A model generated the notes under the pieces. That model worked only from the letters and a program-made list of their open reading frames with translations, was not told the origin of the DNA and made no database searches. From JAXLXE01 sp046328115 (GTDB lineage Bacteria; Chloroflexota; UBA6077; JACCZL01), in assembly GCA_046328115.1 (NCBI GenBank), contig JAXLXE010000004.1:744001-808000 (forward strand): DNA of 64,000 bases, in the 5' to 3' direction. The translations under genes were made by a program, and so were the position numbers. The stretch's first letter is position 1; each line of letters begins with the position of its first letter. Positions 31,293 to 39,464 of the stretch are shown here, piece by piece.

Positions 31293-32048
31293 ATGTATGA
31301 AATGGACTTTGGACTTCAAACTCCCGAACAGGTGGAGCTAGAGTACGACGTGGCGGGCCTCGGCTCCCGCTTCACCGCGTGCATGATTGATTCAACTCTC
31401 CAGGCGGCAGTGATGCTTGCCGTGGTGATGGTTGCGGGATTCGCCGCAGGGGTCACCGGATGGATCGGCCAACGGCTGCTGCGATCCCTGGATTCGTGGG
31501 TTCTCGCGTTGTTCCTGGGGGCCATTGTCCTGCTGCTCTTCCTGATCCTCTGGGGGTATTTCCTCTTCTTTGAGATCGTCTGGAACGGGCAGAGTCCCGG
31601 CAAGCGGATGCTGGGAATCCGAGTGATGTCCACGGGCGGAGAGCCTATCACGGTAGCCCAGTCGTTGGTCCGAAACCTCGTTCGTCTGGTGGATTTTCTT
31701 CCATCGAGCTATGTGGTGGGCGCCGCGTGCGTGCTGCTGACCCGGCATTCGCAGCGTCTGGGTGATCTTGCCGCGGGCACCATGGTGGTGCGCGTGCACC
31801 GGGAGGAGTCACCACGCGTGGTTCCCACCCCCGCCCAGCTCCTGCCGCCGCAGGCGGTTCGTCTGCTCACTACGGAGGACGTGGCGCTTGCTCGCGAGTT
31901 TGTACTCCGACGACACGACTTGACCGCGGAGCGTCGTAGAGAACTTCTCGCGCAACTGGCCACGCGGTGGCGAGCCCAATTGGGCGCGACCCTGACTACC
32001 GTCAGCGATGAGGAGCTCGCGATTCAGGTGGCTGCCGCGGAGCGGTAG
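31293..32048 (+). CDS. RDD family membrane protein
   Basis: The 251-residue protein has the RDD domain: GLQTPEQVELEYDVAGLGSR (the 'R-x-x-A' opening), then helices at about 30-57 and 68-98, and GQSPGKRMLGIRVMSTGGEP with the conserved Arg and the Asp in NLVRLVDFLPSSYVVG. The C-terminal region (DVALAREFVLRRHDLTAER) is soluble. The function is unknown; RDD proteins have been linked to ion exchange. ATG 31293 has GGGGGGAT upstream; an in-frame reading from 31164 has no homology. It is divergent from SpoIIM, a frequent neighbour. Confidence 0.88.
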   Translation: MYEMDFGLQTPEQVELEYDVAGLGSRFTACMIDSTLQAAVMLAVVMVAGFAAGVTGWIGQRLLRSLDSWVLALFLGAIVLLLFLILWGYFLFFEIVWNGQSPGKRMLGIRVMSTGGEPITVAQSLVRNLVRLVDFLPSSYVVGAACVLLTRHSQRLGDLAAGTMVVRVHREESPRVVPTPAQLLPPQAVRLLTTEDVALAREFVLRRHDLTAERRRELLAQLATRWRAQLGATLTTVSDEELAIQVAAAER

Positions 32049-32088
32049 CGGCTGGTGTGGTATGGCCGGACCAGGCGGTTCGGCGGGA

Positions 32089-32268
32089 TCAGTATTCGGT
32101 CAGCCGGTGAGTCTCAACGAGCCAGCGCGTGAAGCGAAGTCGATCCAGGTCCCGCTGAGAAAAGGCAACTTCTAGCTCGGAGTGGTTGAACCTCAGGCTC
32201 AGTTGCTCCAGCGCGGCCAGCTCATCAGCCGAGAAGATCTGGCTGTTCTCTATGCTGCTGGTGTTCAT
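32089..32268 (-). CDS. Small hypothetical protein, 59 residues
   Basis: ATG 32268 is preceded by GGAGG at 7 bases, an excellent site. The product (SSIENSQIFSADELAALEQL, RFNHSELEVAFSQRDLDRL) is helical, acidic and polar with no membrane segment. The family is unknown. It lies between the convergent RDD gene and the MBL-fold gene on the same strand, which ends 125 bp upstream. Confidence 0.6.
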   Translation of the reverse strand: MNTSSIENSQIFSADELAALEQLSLRFNHSELEVAFSQRDLDRLRFTRWLVETHRLTEY

Positions 32269-32392
32269 CTCACTGCCTCCGGAGCGGTCTTCTGCTCCTG
32301 ATGACAGCATATGCCGCGGCGAGCGACGACAAAATCCGCTCGCGCACACCTGGATGGTGTGCAAGCTGACGATTCTGTTCCGTGCGCCGCGC

Positions 32393-33151
32393 TCAGAGCG
32401 AAATGGTGAGGCCGTCATAGCCCAGCTCAACTCCAGGCGGAAGCGTCGCCGTGACGGCATTGAACTCGATGTCGTGGTTCATATGGGTGATGACCGTGCG
32501 GCGCGCCCCGAGTGGTCGCGTGGCCTCGATGGCCTGTTGGACACTGAAGTGTGTTGGGTGGGGTTTGAGCCGTACGCCGTCCACCACCACGGTATCCACG
32601 CCTCGTAGCAGATCCATGGATGCGCCTGAGATGGCGCTGCAGTCGGTGAGATACGCCACGTCGCCGATCCGCCAACCAGTGGAGATGATGCGGCCATGCT
32701 CGAGCTCAATGGGGGTGACACGGACTCCCTGCAGATCGAAGGGCTGGCGGACGTTGGTGAACGTGAGGTGCGGTATGGCGCCGATGAACGGGGTGCCCGC
32801 GAAAGCCCAGGCGTAGTTGGCCCGCAGCACGTCGCCCGTGTCCTCGTTGCCATGACATTCAACTACACCGCCGCGTGCGTAGTTGAAGGCCTTCAGGTCA
32901 TCGATCCCATGGGTGTGATCCGCGTGGTAGTGGGTGTAAAAGACCGCATCGATGGAGCGTAGCCCGTGCGCTAGCGCCTGGAGGCGAAGTTCCGGAGGCG
33001 TATCCACCAGGAACGTGCGTCCATCGACTTCGAACAGTGCGGATGACCGCATGCGACGGTTTCGGGGATCGGGCGAGCTGCAGGCCGGACACTCGCAGCC
33101 CACCATCGGAACGCCGTAAGAAGCGCCGGTCCCCATGAGCGTCAGCCGCAT
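32393..33151 (-). CDS. PhnP-like metallo-beta-lactamase-fold phosphodiesterase
   Basis: The 252-residue protein shows the PhnP/lactonase fold: LTLMGTGASYGVPMVGCECP with paired Cys (zinc site of the PhnP group), VDTPPELRLQALAHG, DAVFYTHYHADHTHGIDDL (HxHxDH), VAYLTDCSAISGAS with the metal Asp, and ITHMNHDIEFN. PhnP cleaves cyclic phosphoribosyl phosphodiesters in C-P lyase pathways; no phn genes are in the window, so the substrate is open. ATG 33151 precedes the conserved first strand; the frame extends 12 codons upstream without support. Confidence 0.85.
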   Translation of the reverse strand: MRLTLMGTGASYGVPMVGCECPACSSPDPRNRRMRSSALFEVDGRTFLVDTPPELRLQALAHGLRSIDAVFYTHYHADHTHGIDDLKAFNYARGGVVECHGNEDTGDVLRANYAWAFAGTPFIGAIPHLTFTNVRQPFDLQGVRVTPIELEHGRIISTGWRIGDVAYLTDCSAISGASMDLLRGVDTVVVDGVRLKPHPTHFSVQQAIEATRPLGARRTVITHMNHDIEFNAVTATLPPGVELGYDGLTISL

Positions 33152-33503
33152 GCGGCAACTGTAGTGACGTGATTGCCCCCACCGCAATGCGCCGTTGCTA
33201 GTGGGCCAGGTGCACTACTCCAGCGACGAGCAAACACGCGTCTGGCCAGGCGATGCCGCAGATAACGGAATGATCTGCTGGCTCCACTAGCAGGCCGCCC
33301 AACCGGGTCATTCTTGCACGGTCAACGCGAGAAACGAACGGTCCTAGAAGCAGTTTTGCAACTCTGTGTCTCTGTGATTCGGCTGTGACGAATCCGCACT
33401 TCGCCGATACGGATTTGTAAGCAGGTGGCTCAGATACTGACGCCAGTGCCCAGGCTCTGGGCGCAGTCTGCAATCCCGGGCCGTCTCGCGAGCGGGCTGG
33501 CGA
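33152..33503. other. Divergent intergenic region, no gene seen
   Basis: These 352 bases separate the MBL-fold gene from the DUF11 protein. No open frame has a credible start or motif. It must hold the promoters of both genes, but none was recognised with confidence. Confidence 0.5.
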
Positions 33504-35765
33504 TTGATCGCGAAGAGTCCGCAGAAAAAACGACATCGAGGTGCAAGTGTGTTAGGAAGGGTCGCCGGGTTCGCGTCAATCGTGATCGCGGTGGCTATTG
33601 CCATTGCGATCATCCCAAATCTCAGCCTAGCTCGCGTCCCAGCGCAGCCCGCGCTACCAGATTTGAAGGTAAGCGTGGGGGACATTGCGGAGCCCGCGTT
33701 TGTCAACGAGGATTTGATCTACTCCGCGACCGTCAAGAACAACGGCGGTGCCGCGGCGACGAACGTGGTCCTCAAGGACACTTTGCCCATTGAGGTCGTC
33801 TACAAGTCTTTTGCATCCGCCAAAGCGAATTGCACCGCGGTTGCCGGCACCCTCAATGTCACACCAACCATTGTGACTTGCACCATCGGTACGATTGCCG
33901 TGAACGAGACGGTTGGGATTGATCTGGTGGTGACACCGAAAGTGGTCACTACCATCCGGAACAAGGCAGAGCTGACGCTGACCGAGGTCGACATCTTCGA
34001 TGGTGACAACGTGGCTGAGACGGCGACCGTCATCAGCGAAGCGGCGGATATGACGATCACCATCACCGACAACTCACCGTTCACGGTGGGCAACCAGGGC
34101 AAGTACACGCTCACGGCGAAGAACAACGGTGATGCGCCAGCCGGCGCGCCAATCAAGATCGTGGCTTCTATCCCCTCGGGGGTCACCTACACTGGTTTCA
34201 CCAGCGTGTCGCCAGGCTGGTCCTGCACGCCAAACGGCGTCTCCACAGTGGTGTGCACCAATCAGACCACGCTGCAGCCCGATCAATCGTCAGTGGTTGA
34301 GCTGCTGGTGAATGTCCTGCCCGCGGCTGTACCCAGCGTGACGTTGAGCGCGACGGTGTCCAGCACCACGGGCGACCCCAAGCCATTCAACAACACGGCG
34401 TCTATCACCTCACCGGTTCCGTCGGCAGATCTTGCCATCGCCAAGACGGACAATGGGCCATTCAAGGTGGGCGAAAACGGGGTCTACACGCTGAAGGTGA
34501 CTAACAACGGCCCGTCGGCCACGAGCGGAACCCTCACCGTGGTGGATACGCTCCCCAACGGTCTGGCTTTCGTCAGCAGCAGCGGTGCCGGGTGGACCTG
34601 TGCCGCGCAGACGGGCAACAAGGTGCAGTGCACGAGCAACGTGGTGCTACAGCCAAACACCTTTACCTCGTTCACGTTGACCGTCTCGGTGAGCCAGGCA
34701 GCCGTCCCCAACGTCACGAACACGGCGACGGTCACCTCGGGTGTACCCGACAACGTGCCGGATAACAACACGACGACCATTGTCACGCAGGTTCCGCAGG
34801 CTGATCTGGCGATCGTGAAGTCTGCCGTGGGTAACTTTGTGGCCGGTGCCCAGGCGCAGTACAGCATGCTGGTCACCAACAATGGTCCGTCCGCGGCGGC
34901 TGGTCCTATCACGATCGCGGATACGCTCCCGCCTGGTCTCACCTTTGTGTCTGCCTCCGGTAGCGGCTGGACGTGCGCGGTTCCCACGAGCGCGCTCATC
35001 CGATCTGCCTCAGGTGTGGTCAACTGCTCTTTTGCAGCCGGCCTTGACGCCAAGGCGAGCACGACCATCGTGTTCACGGTTTTCGTCGCGGGGGATGCCC
35101 CATCCAGTGTGACCAACACGGTGACTGTGTCCGGCCCCACGCCAGACCCCAATCCAAACAACAACACGTCACAGGTCACGACGCCCGTGAGTCCGCCGCC
35201 GCCTGGGACTCCCACCCCAACGGCCACCACTCCGCCGGCTACGGCCACGCCGACTAGCGGCCCGGCCACGGCTACACCGACCTCTGGCCCGGGCACCGCG
35301 ACACCGACGCCAACCCAGCCAACGGGAGGACCGCAGGGCGGACCAACCGTGACACCAACAGTTCCTCTGGTGAGCAAGCCCCAGGGAGATCCGAACGGTC
35401 CGATCGGTCGGCCGCAGGGCGACACGGACGACAATGGGAACAGCAAAGACAATCGCCAGGACAAGGACAAGAAGGAGACTGACGAGCAGCGTCAGCAGCG
35501 CGAGCGAACCAACAAGGGCAACAAGGATGACGTGTACACAGAGGGCGACGTGCTAGAGATCGACTGTAGCGCGAACAACGTCCCCACCGTGTACATTGGT
35601 ACCCGTGACGGCCGTCAGCAGATCCGTCTCTACTACGACACCAAGCTCCAGTGCACCAGCATCCTCGTGGGTGACTACCTGGAGGTGGACGGAGTGAAGC
35701 AGCACGAGCTGTTGTTCGACGCGGAGAACATCACGATCAAACGGGGCGGAAAGAAGAGGAGCTAA
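33504..35765 (+). CDS. Surface protein with DUF11 repeats and a C-terminal OB-like domain
   Basis: The 753-residue protein has a basic n-region, a hydrophobic signal (FASIVIAVAIAIAIIP, about 23-38), then about four DUF11/conserved-repeat domains with the tell-tale VTNNGPSA, DTLPNGLAF, NTATV and DNNTT motifs, ending at about 560. A Thr/Pro/Gly-rich linker (PTATTPPATATP) and a highly charged stretch follow. The last 70 residues (DDVYTEGDVLEIDCSANNVP to ENITIKRG) look like a folded beta domain. Such proteins adhere to cells or surfaces. The TTG start at 33504 is uncertain; GTG 33549 with GAGG nearby is an alternative. No LPXTG or other anchor is seen. Confidence 0.82.
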   Translation: MIAKSPQKKRHRGASVLGRVAGFASIVIAVAIAIAIIPNLSLARVPAQPALPDLKVSVGDIAEPAFVNEDLIYSATVKNNGGAAATNVVLKDTLPIEVVYKSFASAKANCTAVAGTLNVTPTIVTCTIGTIAVNETVGIDLVVTPKVVTTIRNKAELTLTEVDIFDGDNVAETATVISEAADMTITITDNSPFTVGNQGKYTLTAKNNGDAPAGAPIKIVASIPSGVTYTGFTSVSPGWSCTPNGVSTVVCTNQTTLQPDQSSVVELLVNVLPAAVPSVTLSATVSSTTGDPKPFNNTASITSPVPSADLAIAKTDNGPFKVGENGVYTLKVTNNGPSATSGTLTVVDTLPNGLAFVSSSGAGWTCAAQTGNKVQCTSNVVLQPNTFTSFTLTVSVSQAAVPNVTNTATVTSGVPDNVPDNNTTTIVTQVPQADLAIVKSAVGNFVAGAQAQYSMLVTNNGPSAAAGPITIADTLPPGLTFVSASGSGWTCAVPTSALIRSASGVVNCSFAAGLDAKASTTIVFTVFVAGDAPSSVTNTVTVSGPTPDPNPNNNTSQVTTPVSPPPPGTPTPTATTPPATATPTSGPATATPTSGPGTATPTPTQPTGGPQGGPTVTPTVPLVSKPQGDPNGPIGRPQGDTDDNGNSKDNRQDKDKKETDEQRQQRERTNKGNKDDVYTEGDVLEIDCSANNVPTVYIGTRDGRQQIRLYYDTKLQCTSILVGDYLEVDGVKQHELLFDAENITIKRGGKKRS

Positions 35766-35786
35766 CGGGTAGCGTGTGAGCTGACG

Positions 35787-35830
35787 GAGACGGGGGCAGG
35801 AGCCGATTCCTGCCCCCGTTTCCCATTTTC
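35787..35830 (+). terminator. Intrinsic terminator after the DUF11 gene
   Basis: ACGGGGGCAGGA and TCCTGCCCCCGT form a perfect 12-bp stem with a 6-base loop, then TTTCCCATTTTC. It begins about 20 bp after the stop at 35765. Confidence 0.9.
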
Positions 35831-35851
35831 TCCACCGCGCTCCCGACCATC

Positions 35852-36241
35852 ATGTTCACCGTAGGCGTTTCCGACCACACCATGATTGCCCACAGCCTCC
35901 GCGGAGCTACTTTTGGACCGGCCCAGCGACTGCATGGTGCGACGTATGAAGTCCGTGTGGAGCTCTCGACGCGACAACTGGATGCGGACTCCATCGTCGT
36001 GGACATTGGGCACCTGAAGACTGTGCTGCGCAGCACGCTGGCCATCCTGGACTACCAGAATCTGGATGGTCTGGCGGAGCTCCGCAGTCTGAACACTACC
36101 ACCGAAGTGCTGTGCCAGTGGATACACACCCGCCTGGCAGCACACCTGACAGCCATGCCCGCCGCGATCCTCCGCGTGACGCTGGTGGAATCCCCAAACG
36201 CCTGGGCGAGCTACGAGGGTTCTGTCAGCACGGTAGAATGA
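35852..36241 (+). CDS. 6-pyruvoyl-tetrahydropterin synthase / QueD-like protein with altered zinc site
   Basis: The 129-residue protein has the T-fold of QueD: MIAHSLRGATFGPAQRLHG, ATYEVRVEL, the SIVVDIGHLKTVL and LDYQNLDGLAELRSLN region, TTTEVLCQWIHTRLA and RVTLVESPNAWASYEG. The usual zinc triad is His in 'AH', His and His in 'LHGH'; here the second is LHG-A, so the third ligand is Ala, and the catalytic Cys of the 'CxxxHGH' region is not evident. The late Glu is kept. Enzymatic QueD activity is therefore doubtful; a divergent or non-catalytic pterin-fold protein is possible. It starts about 20 bp beyond the terminator. Confidence 0.72.
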   Translation: MFTVGVSDHTMIAHSLRGATFGPAQRLHGATYEVRVELSTRQLDADSIVVDIGHLKTVLRSTLAILDYQNLDGLAELRSLNTTTEVLCQWIHTRLAAHLTAMPAAILRVTLVESPNAWASYEGSVSTVE

Positions 36242-36288
36242 GCGAGGCGCGTGCCGGTGCTCACGAATGCTGATCTGAGGGGGATATC

Positions 36289-36696
36289 ATGGCGATCTGG
36301 CTCGTGAAGACAGAGCCCAACGAGTACAGCTACGCCGATCTGGTGCGTGACGGCGAGGCGGAGTGGGATGGTGTGACCAACCCCACAGCCCAGCTGCATC
36401 TGCGGTCAATGGCGGTGGGTGACCGGGTGGTGGTGTACCACTCTGGCAACGAACGCGCTGCCATTGGGCTTGCCACCGTGGTGAAAGCGCCCTATCCCGA
36501 TCCGACCGACCTAAAAGGAAAGCGTGTCTGGGTCCATCTTCTGGCGGAGCGACAGCTCCCGAGCGCGGTGCCGCTGGCGACGCTACGGGGCGAGCCCAGC
36601 TTTGCCGATAGCATGCTTGTGCGGATGTCACGGCTGTCAGTGATGCCGCTCACCGCGGAGCAGCTCGCCACGATAGACCGCCTGGCCGCTCCCTGA
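36289..36696 (+). CDS. EVE-domain protein
   Basis: The 135-residue protein has the EVE (PUA-like) domain: WLVKTEPNEYSYADLVRDG, WDGVTNPTAQLHLRSMAVGD, VVVYHSGNERAAIGLATVV and LKGKRVWVHLLAERQLP. EVE proteins bind modified bases in DNA or RNA (5mC, 5hmC) and often associate with restriction systems. None is adjacent, so this may be a lone housekeeping form (thymocyte nuclear protein 1 type). ATG 36289 follows the QueD-like gene by 47 bp. Confidence 0.92.
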   Translation: MAIWLVKTEPNEYSYADLVRDGEAEWDGVTNPTAQLHLRSMAVGDRVVVYHSGNERAAIGLATVVKAPYPDPTDLKGKRVWVHLLAERQLPSAVPLATLRGEPSFADSMLVRMSRLSVMPLTAEQLATIDRLAAP

Positions 36697-36703
36697 CGCC
36701 GTC

Positions 36704-36979
36704 TTAGCCGATCTCGCGCTGCCAGTACGCCACGTACGAGCGCGTGCCATCCCAGGAAACGACGAGCGCGCCGCACCGGGGGCAGGCAAGCTCGCCGGAC
36801 TCGGCGAATGGTTGCCACACTGAGCGGAGCAGGTACGGCTTCCCACAGCCCTCGCAGGCACGGAGTGGGAGCTCTTCGGCGTTTCTGAGCCCGTGCTGGG
36901 TGGCGATCGCCTGGCGCAATGCCGTCTCGTACAGGCAGCCACGCTGCCCGTCAACGTGACGGTGCTGATGGATGGTCAT
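36704..36979 (-). CDS. Zinc-ribbon protein, 91 residues
   Basis: The sequence has CEGCGKPYLLRS and CPRCGALVVSWDG, two Cys pairs that can bind one zinc ion, after a short helical N-terminal domain with a further HVDGQRGCLYETALRQA motif. It is probably a nucleic-acid or protein-binding adaptor. Start ATG 36979 follows a GGA-type site; an in-frame ATG at 37027 has no support. It is convergent with the EVE gene (7-bp gap). Confidence 0.65.
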   Translation of the reverse strand: MTIHQHRHVDGQRGCLYETALRQAIATQHGLRNAEELPLRACEGCGKPYLLRSVWQPFAESGELACPRCGALVVSWDGTRSYVAYWQREIG

Positions 36980-37208
36980 TCGCGTTCCGCGTCTTCGGTC
37001 AGCCACGTGGCTCTCTCCGATGCCCAAAACACGATTAACGAGCGATCTACGAGCCAGTGTATCACAAGTGCGTCACAGACGAAACAAATGCCGCAACCGG
37101 CCGGCCAGGGGTGGGTGAAGTCCGCCCATTTGGGGTCGCTCCGGACGCGTTTCGAGCGTCCACTTCTGTCGTGTTGCGTGGTAGGATTGCCACCCGGAGT
37201 TGAGTGGT

Positions 37209-37448
37209 ATGGACGCCGAGAGGAACTCAAGCAGCGGGCACGACAGGGTTGAGACCGGTCAGTGCGTGAGCTGCGGCGACGCGCGCGGACCCGAATGTGG
37301 TGGATCCAGCCCGAGGTACATGCCTTTCCGCGTGCCTTCACGCTACCGCGATGACAGGGCTCTTGGCGATGCACTTAAACAGCGTTGGCGCTACCTCCCA
37401 ACCCTCACAAACTCCCAACTCAGCTGGCCCGGCCTCCGCGCCAACTGA
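37209..37448 (+). CDS. Possible small Cys-containing ORF
   Basis: ATG 37209 has GGAG 9 bases upstream. The 79 residues include CVSCGDARGPEC and FRVPSRYRDDRALGDAL. No family is recognised and coding bias is weak. The rest of the stretch 36980..37468 shows nothing else. Confidence 0.28.
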   Translation: MDAERNSSSGHDRVETGQCVSCGDARGPECGGSSPRYMPFRVPSRYRDDRALGDALKQRWRYLPTLTNSQLSWPGLRAN

Positions 37449-37468
37449 TCTGGCTACTTAGGAATCCC

Positions 37469-39418
37469 CTAACAGGCTGTGGGCTCAACGTGCGCCAATG
37501 CGTACACCCGGAGCAGCTCTGCCACCGACCACGCCTGGGCCACCGCACCGCGGGCGGTGTGTGGCGGGTCAGCATCAAAGATCTCTGAGATGCTGCCCAG
37601 GCAGCCATCACGCATCAGGTGCCCGAGAAGCGGGCGGACCAGCTCCCGCAGCGCCAGGGACGTTTCCGGAGTAGCGCCTCGCGCGCGAATCAGCGTGTCA
37701 GCGTAGGCGCCGATCAGCCACGGCCACGCGGTACCCTGGTGATAACTACCATCACGAGCCGCCACGTCCCCCTGGTACTTCCCCACATAGCGTAGATCGC
37801 TGGGATTCAATGAGCGAAGTCCGAAGGGGATGAGCAGGTGCTTCTCGATCACCCCGAGGATTGACCTCACTTGCTCGACCGAGAAGGCGGTGTGGGGCAG
37901 GCTGCAGGCGAAAAGCTGGTTGGGGCGGAGAGTGCTGTCGCCCACACCATCTTCCCCTAGGACGTCAAACAGGTATCCGTCTGGCGCACTCCAGAATCGC
38001 TGCATACCTATCCTGGTCTTTCGGGCCATCTCCCGATAGTGCGACGCGTCGCGGCCATACCGCTCCGTGAGCTCCGCGGCGACGCAGAGCGCGTTTAGCC
38101 AGAGCGCGTTCACTTCCACGGGCTTGCCGCTGCGCGGTGTCACCACGTGGTCACCCACACGGGCGTCCATCCAGGTGAGCTGGACACCTGGTTCGCCGGC
38201 CAACAGCAGGCCATCCTCGGGGTCCATCTTGATTCCGTAGCGCGTCCCGCGGACGTGCCACTCGATGACGTCCTGAAGGAGCGGGAGCTGTTCTCTGGCG
38301 AGCCCGTCATCACCGCTGGCGGCGCGATACGCGTCCAATGCGTGAAACCACCACAGGGTGGCATCAACCGTGTTGTACTCCGGCGTCTCAGCCTCATCTG
38401 GGAACCGATTGGGCAACATGCCGCGGTCCACATAGGCGGCAAAAGTCCGCAGAATCTCCGCGGCCTCGCTGAAGCGCTTTGTGGTCAACGTCAACCCGGG
38501 CAGCGCGATCATGGTGTCTCGACCCCAGTCGCCGAACCAGTGGTAGCCGGCAATCACGGTGCTGCCGTGGGTTGAAGCGCGGCGCACCAGGAATTGATCA
38601 CCCGCGGTGACCAGCGCCTCCGCCTCCAGCGTCCGCGGAAGCGTTGACTGTTGCACGAGCTGGCGCCGCTGCTCGGTGAGTTGATGGGCGATTTCATCTA
38701 CCGTCACAAGATCCGTGACGGGGTCTACGCTCACCATGAGGTCCAATGCCTCGCCGGGCCTCAGGCGTATGCCCACGGTTCCCAGGCAGTAGTTGTCTTC
38801 AACGGAAGGGAGACCGCGCGACTCTTCCTCTGGATATCTGTAGCCCCAGTACCACTGACCGGTCTGTCGATACTCCGCGCCGTTGCTCCAGGCGGCGTAC
38901 CAGGGAGCGGCACCGTTCCAGGCGTCAACTCGAAGGCCCTCATCGCGCACTTCCTGCCGAAACTGCCAGTCTGGGTGTCCAGCGGTGTTCCCGTGGAAGT
39001 CGCGGTGATTCGCCAGTAGGGTTACCTCAAGTCTGATAGGCGGCCCGCCCTCCAGGTGATAGCGAATCGCGGTGGCGTTTTGTCCAGGAATGCTTGCGAC
39101 CCGCTTTACGAGCCGCCCAAGGCCCACTCGATACTCCCAGGTGGGAACGGGATCCGGCCGAAAGGCGGCTAGTTGGCGGTATCCTTCCGGCGCGGTCCAG
39201 CCAGAGCGCCAGAAACTGGCACCCAATTCGTAGACATCGCCGCCGGCGATCACCGTCTCGTCAACCCGCGACAACAGGACGGTGCGTTGCCCCGGCGGCT
39301 CGATGGCCGCGACTAGCAGGCCATGGTAGCGGCGACTGTTCGCACCGCAGACGGTGCCACTGGCGTAACCCCCCAATCCGTTCGTGGTGAGCCATTCGCG
39401 GGTGTCTGGCTGGTCCAT
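37469..39418 (-). CDS. Amylo-alpha-1,6-glucosidase / glycogen debranching enzyme (GDE)
   Basis: The 649-residue protein opens with REWLTTNGLGGYASGTVCGAN and RYHGLLVAAIEPPGQRTVLL, the N-terminal GDE domain. The catalytic (alpha/alpha)6 domain has GYHWFGDWGRDTMIALPGL, MLPNRFPDEAETPEYNTVDA, LWWFHALDAYRAASGDD, LTWMDARVGDHVVTPRSG and KPVEVNALWLNALCVAAEL. These match GH133-type debranching enzymes that free alpha-1,6 branches in glycogen. No signal peptide is present. It lies 46 bp from the glucose dehydrogenase gene and shares its strand, so an operon is likely with it and the small HTH gene upstream. Confidence 0.93.
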   Translation of the reverse strand: MDQPDTREWLTTNGLGGYASGTVCGANSRRYHGLLVAAIEPPGQRTVLLSRVDETVIAGGDVYELGASFWRSGWTAPEGYRQLAAFRPDPVPTWEYRVGLGRLVKRVASIPGQNATAIRYHLEGGPPIRLEVTLLANHRDFHGNTAGHPDWQFRQEVRDEGLRVDAWNGAAPWYAAWSNGAEYRQTGQWYWGYRYPEEESRGLPSVEDNYCLGTVGIRLRPGEALDLMVSVDPVTDLVTVDEIAHQLTEQRRQLVQQSTLPRTLEAEALVTAGDQFLVRRASTHGSTVIAGYHWFGDWGRDTMIALPGLTLTTKRFSEAAEILRTFAAYVDRGMLPNRFPDEAETPEYNTVDATLWWFHALDAYRAASGDDGLAREQLPLLQDVIEWHVRGTRYGIKMDPEDGLLLAGEPGVQLTWMDARVGDHVVTPRSGKPVEVNALWLNALCVAAELTERYGRDASHYREMARKTRIGMQRFWSAPDGYLFDVLGEDGVGDSTLRPNQLFACSLPHTAFSVEQVRSILGVIEKHLLIPFGLRSLNPSDLRYVGKYQGDVAARDGSYHQGTAWPWLIGAYADTLIRARGATPETSLALRELVRPLLGHLMRDGCLGSISEIFDADPPHTARGAVAQAWSVAELLRVYALAHVEPTAC

Positions 39419-39464
39419 CCTTGCTCCTGTCGTGGGAGGTTACCCGGGCGCCTGACTTGGTCAG

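Noticed and set aside
32393..33151. PhnP-like protein as evidence for phosphonate (C-P lyase) use.
   Set aside because: No other phn gene is present; the MBL fold is shared by many unrelated hydrolases.
34484..35470. A 328-codon minus-strand frame opposite the DUF11 gene.
   Set aside because: Its Val/Gly/Thr repeats mirror the DUF11 repeats and the Thr/Pro linker; no independent motif.
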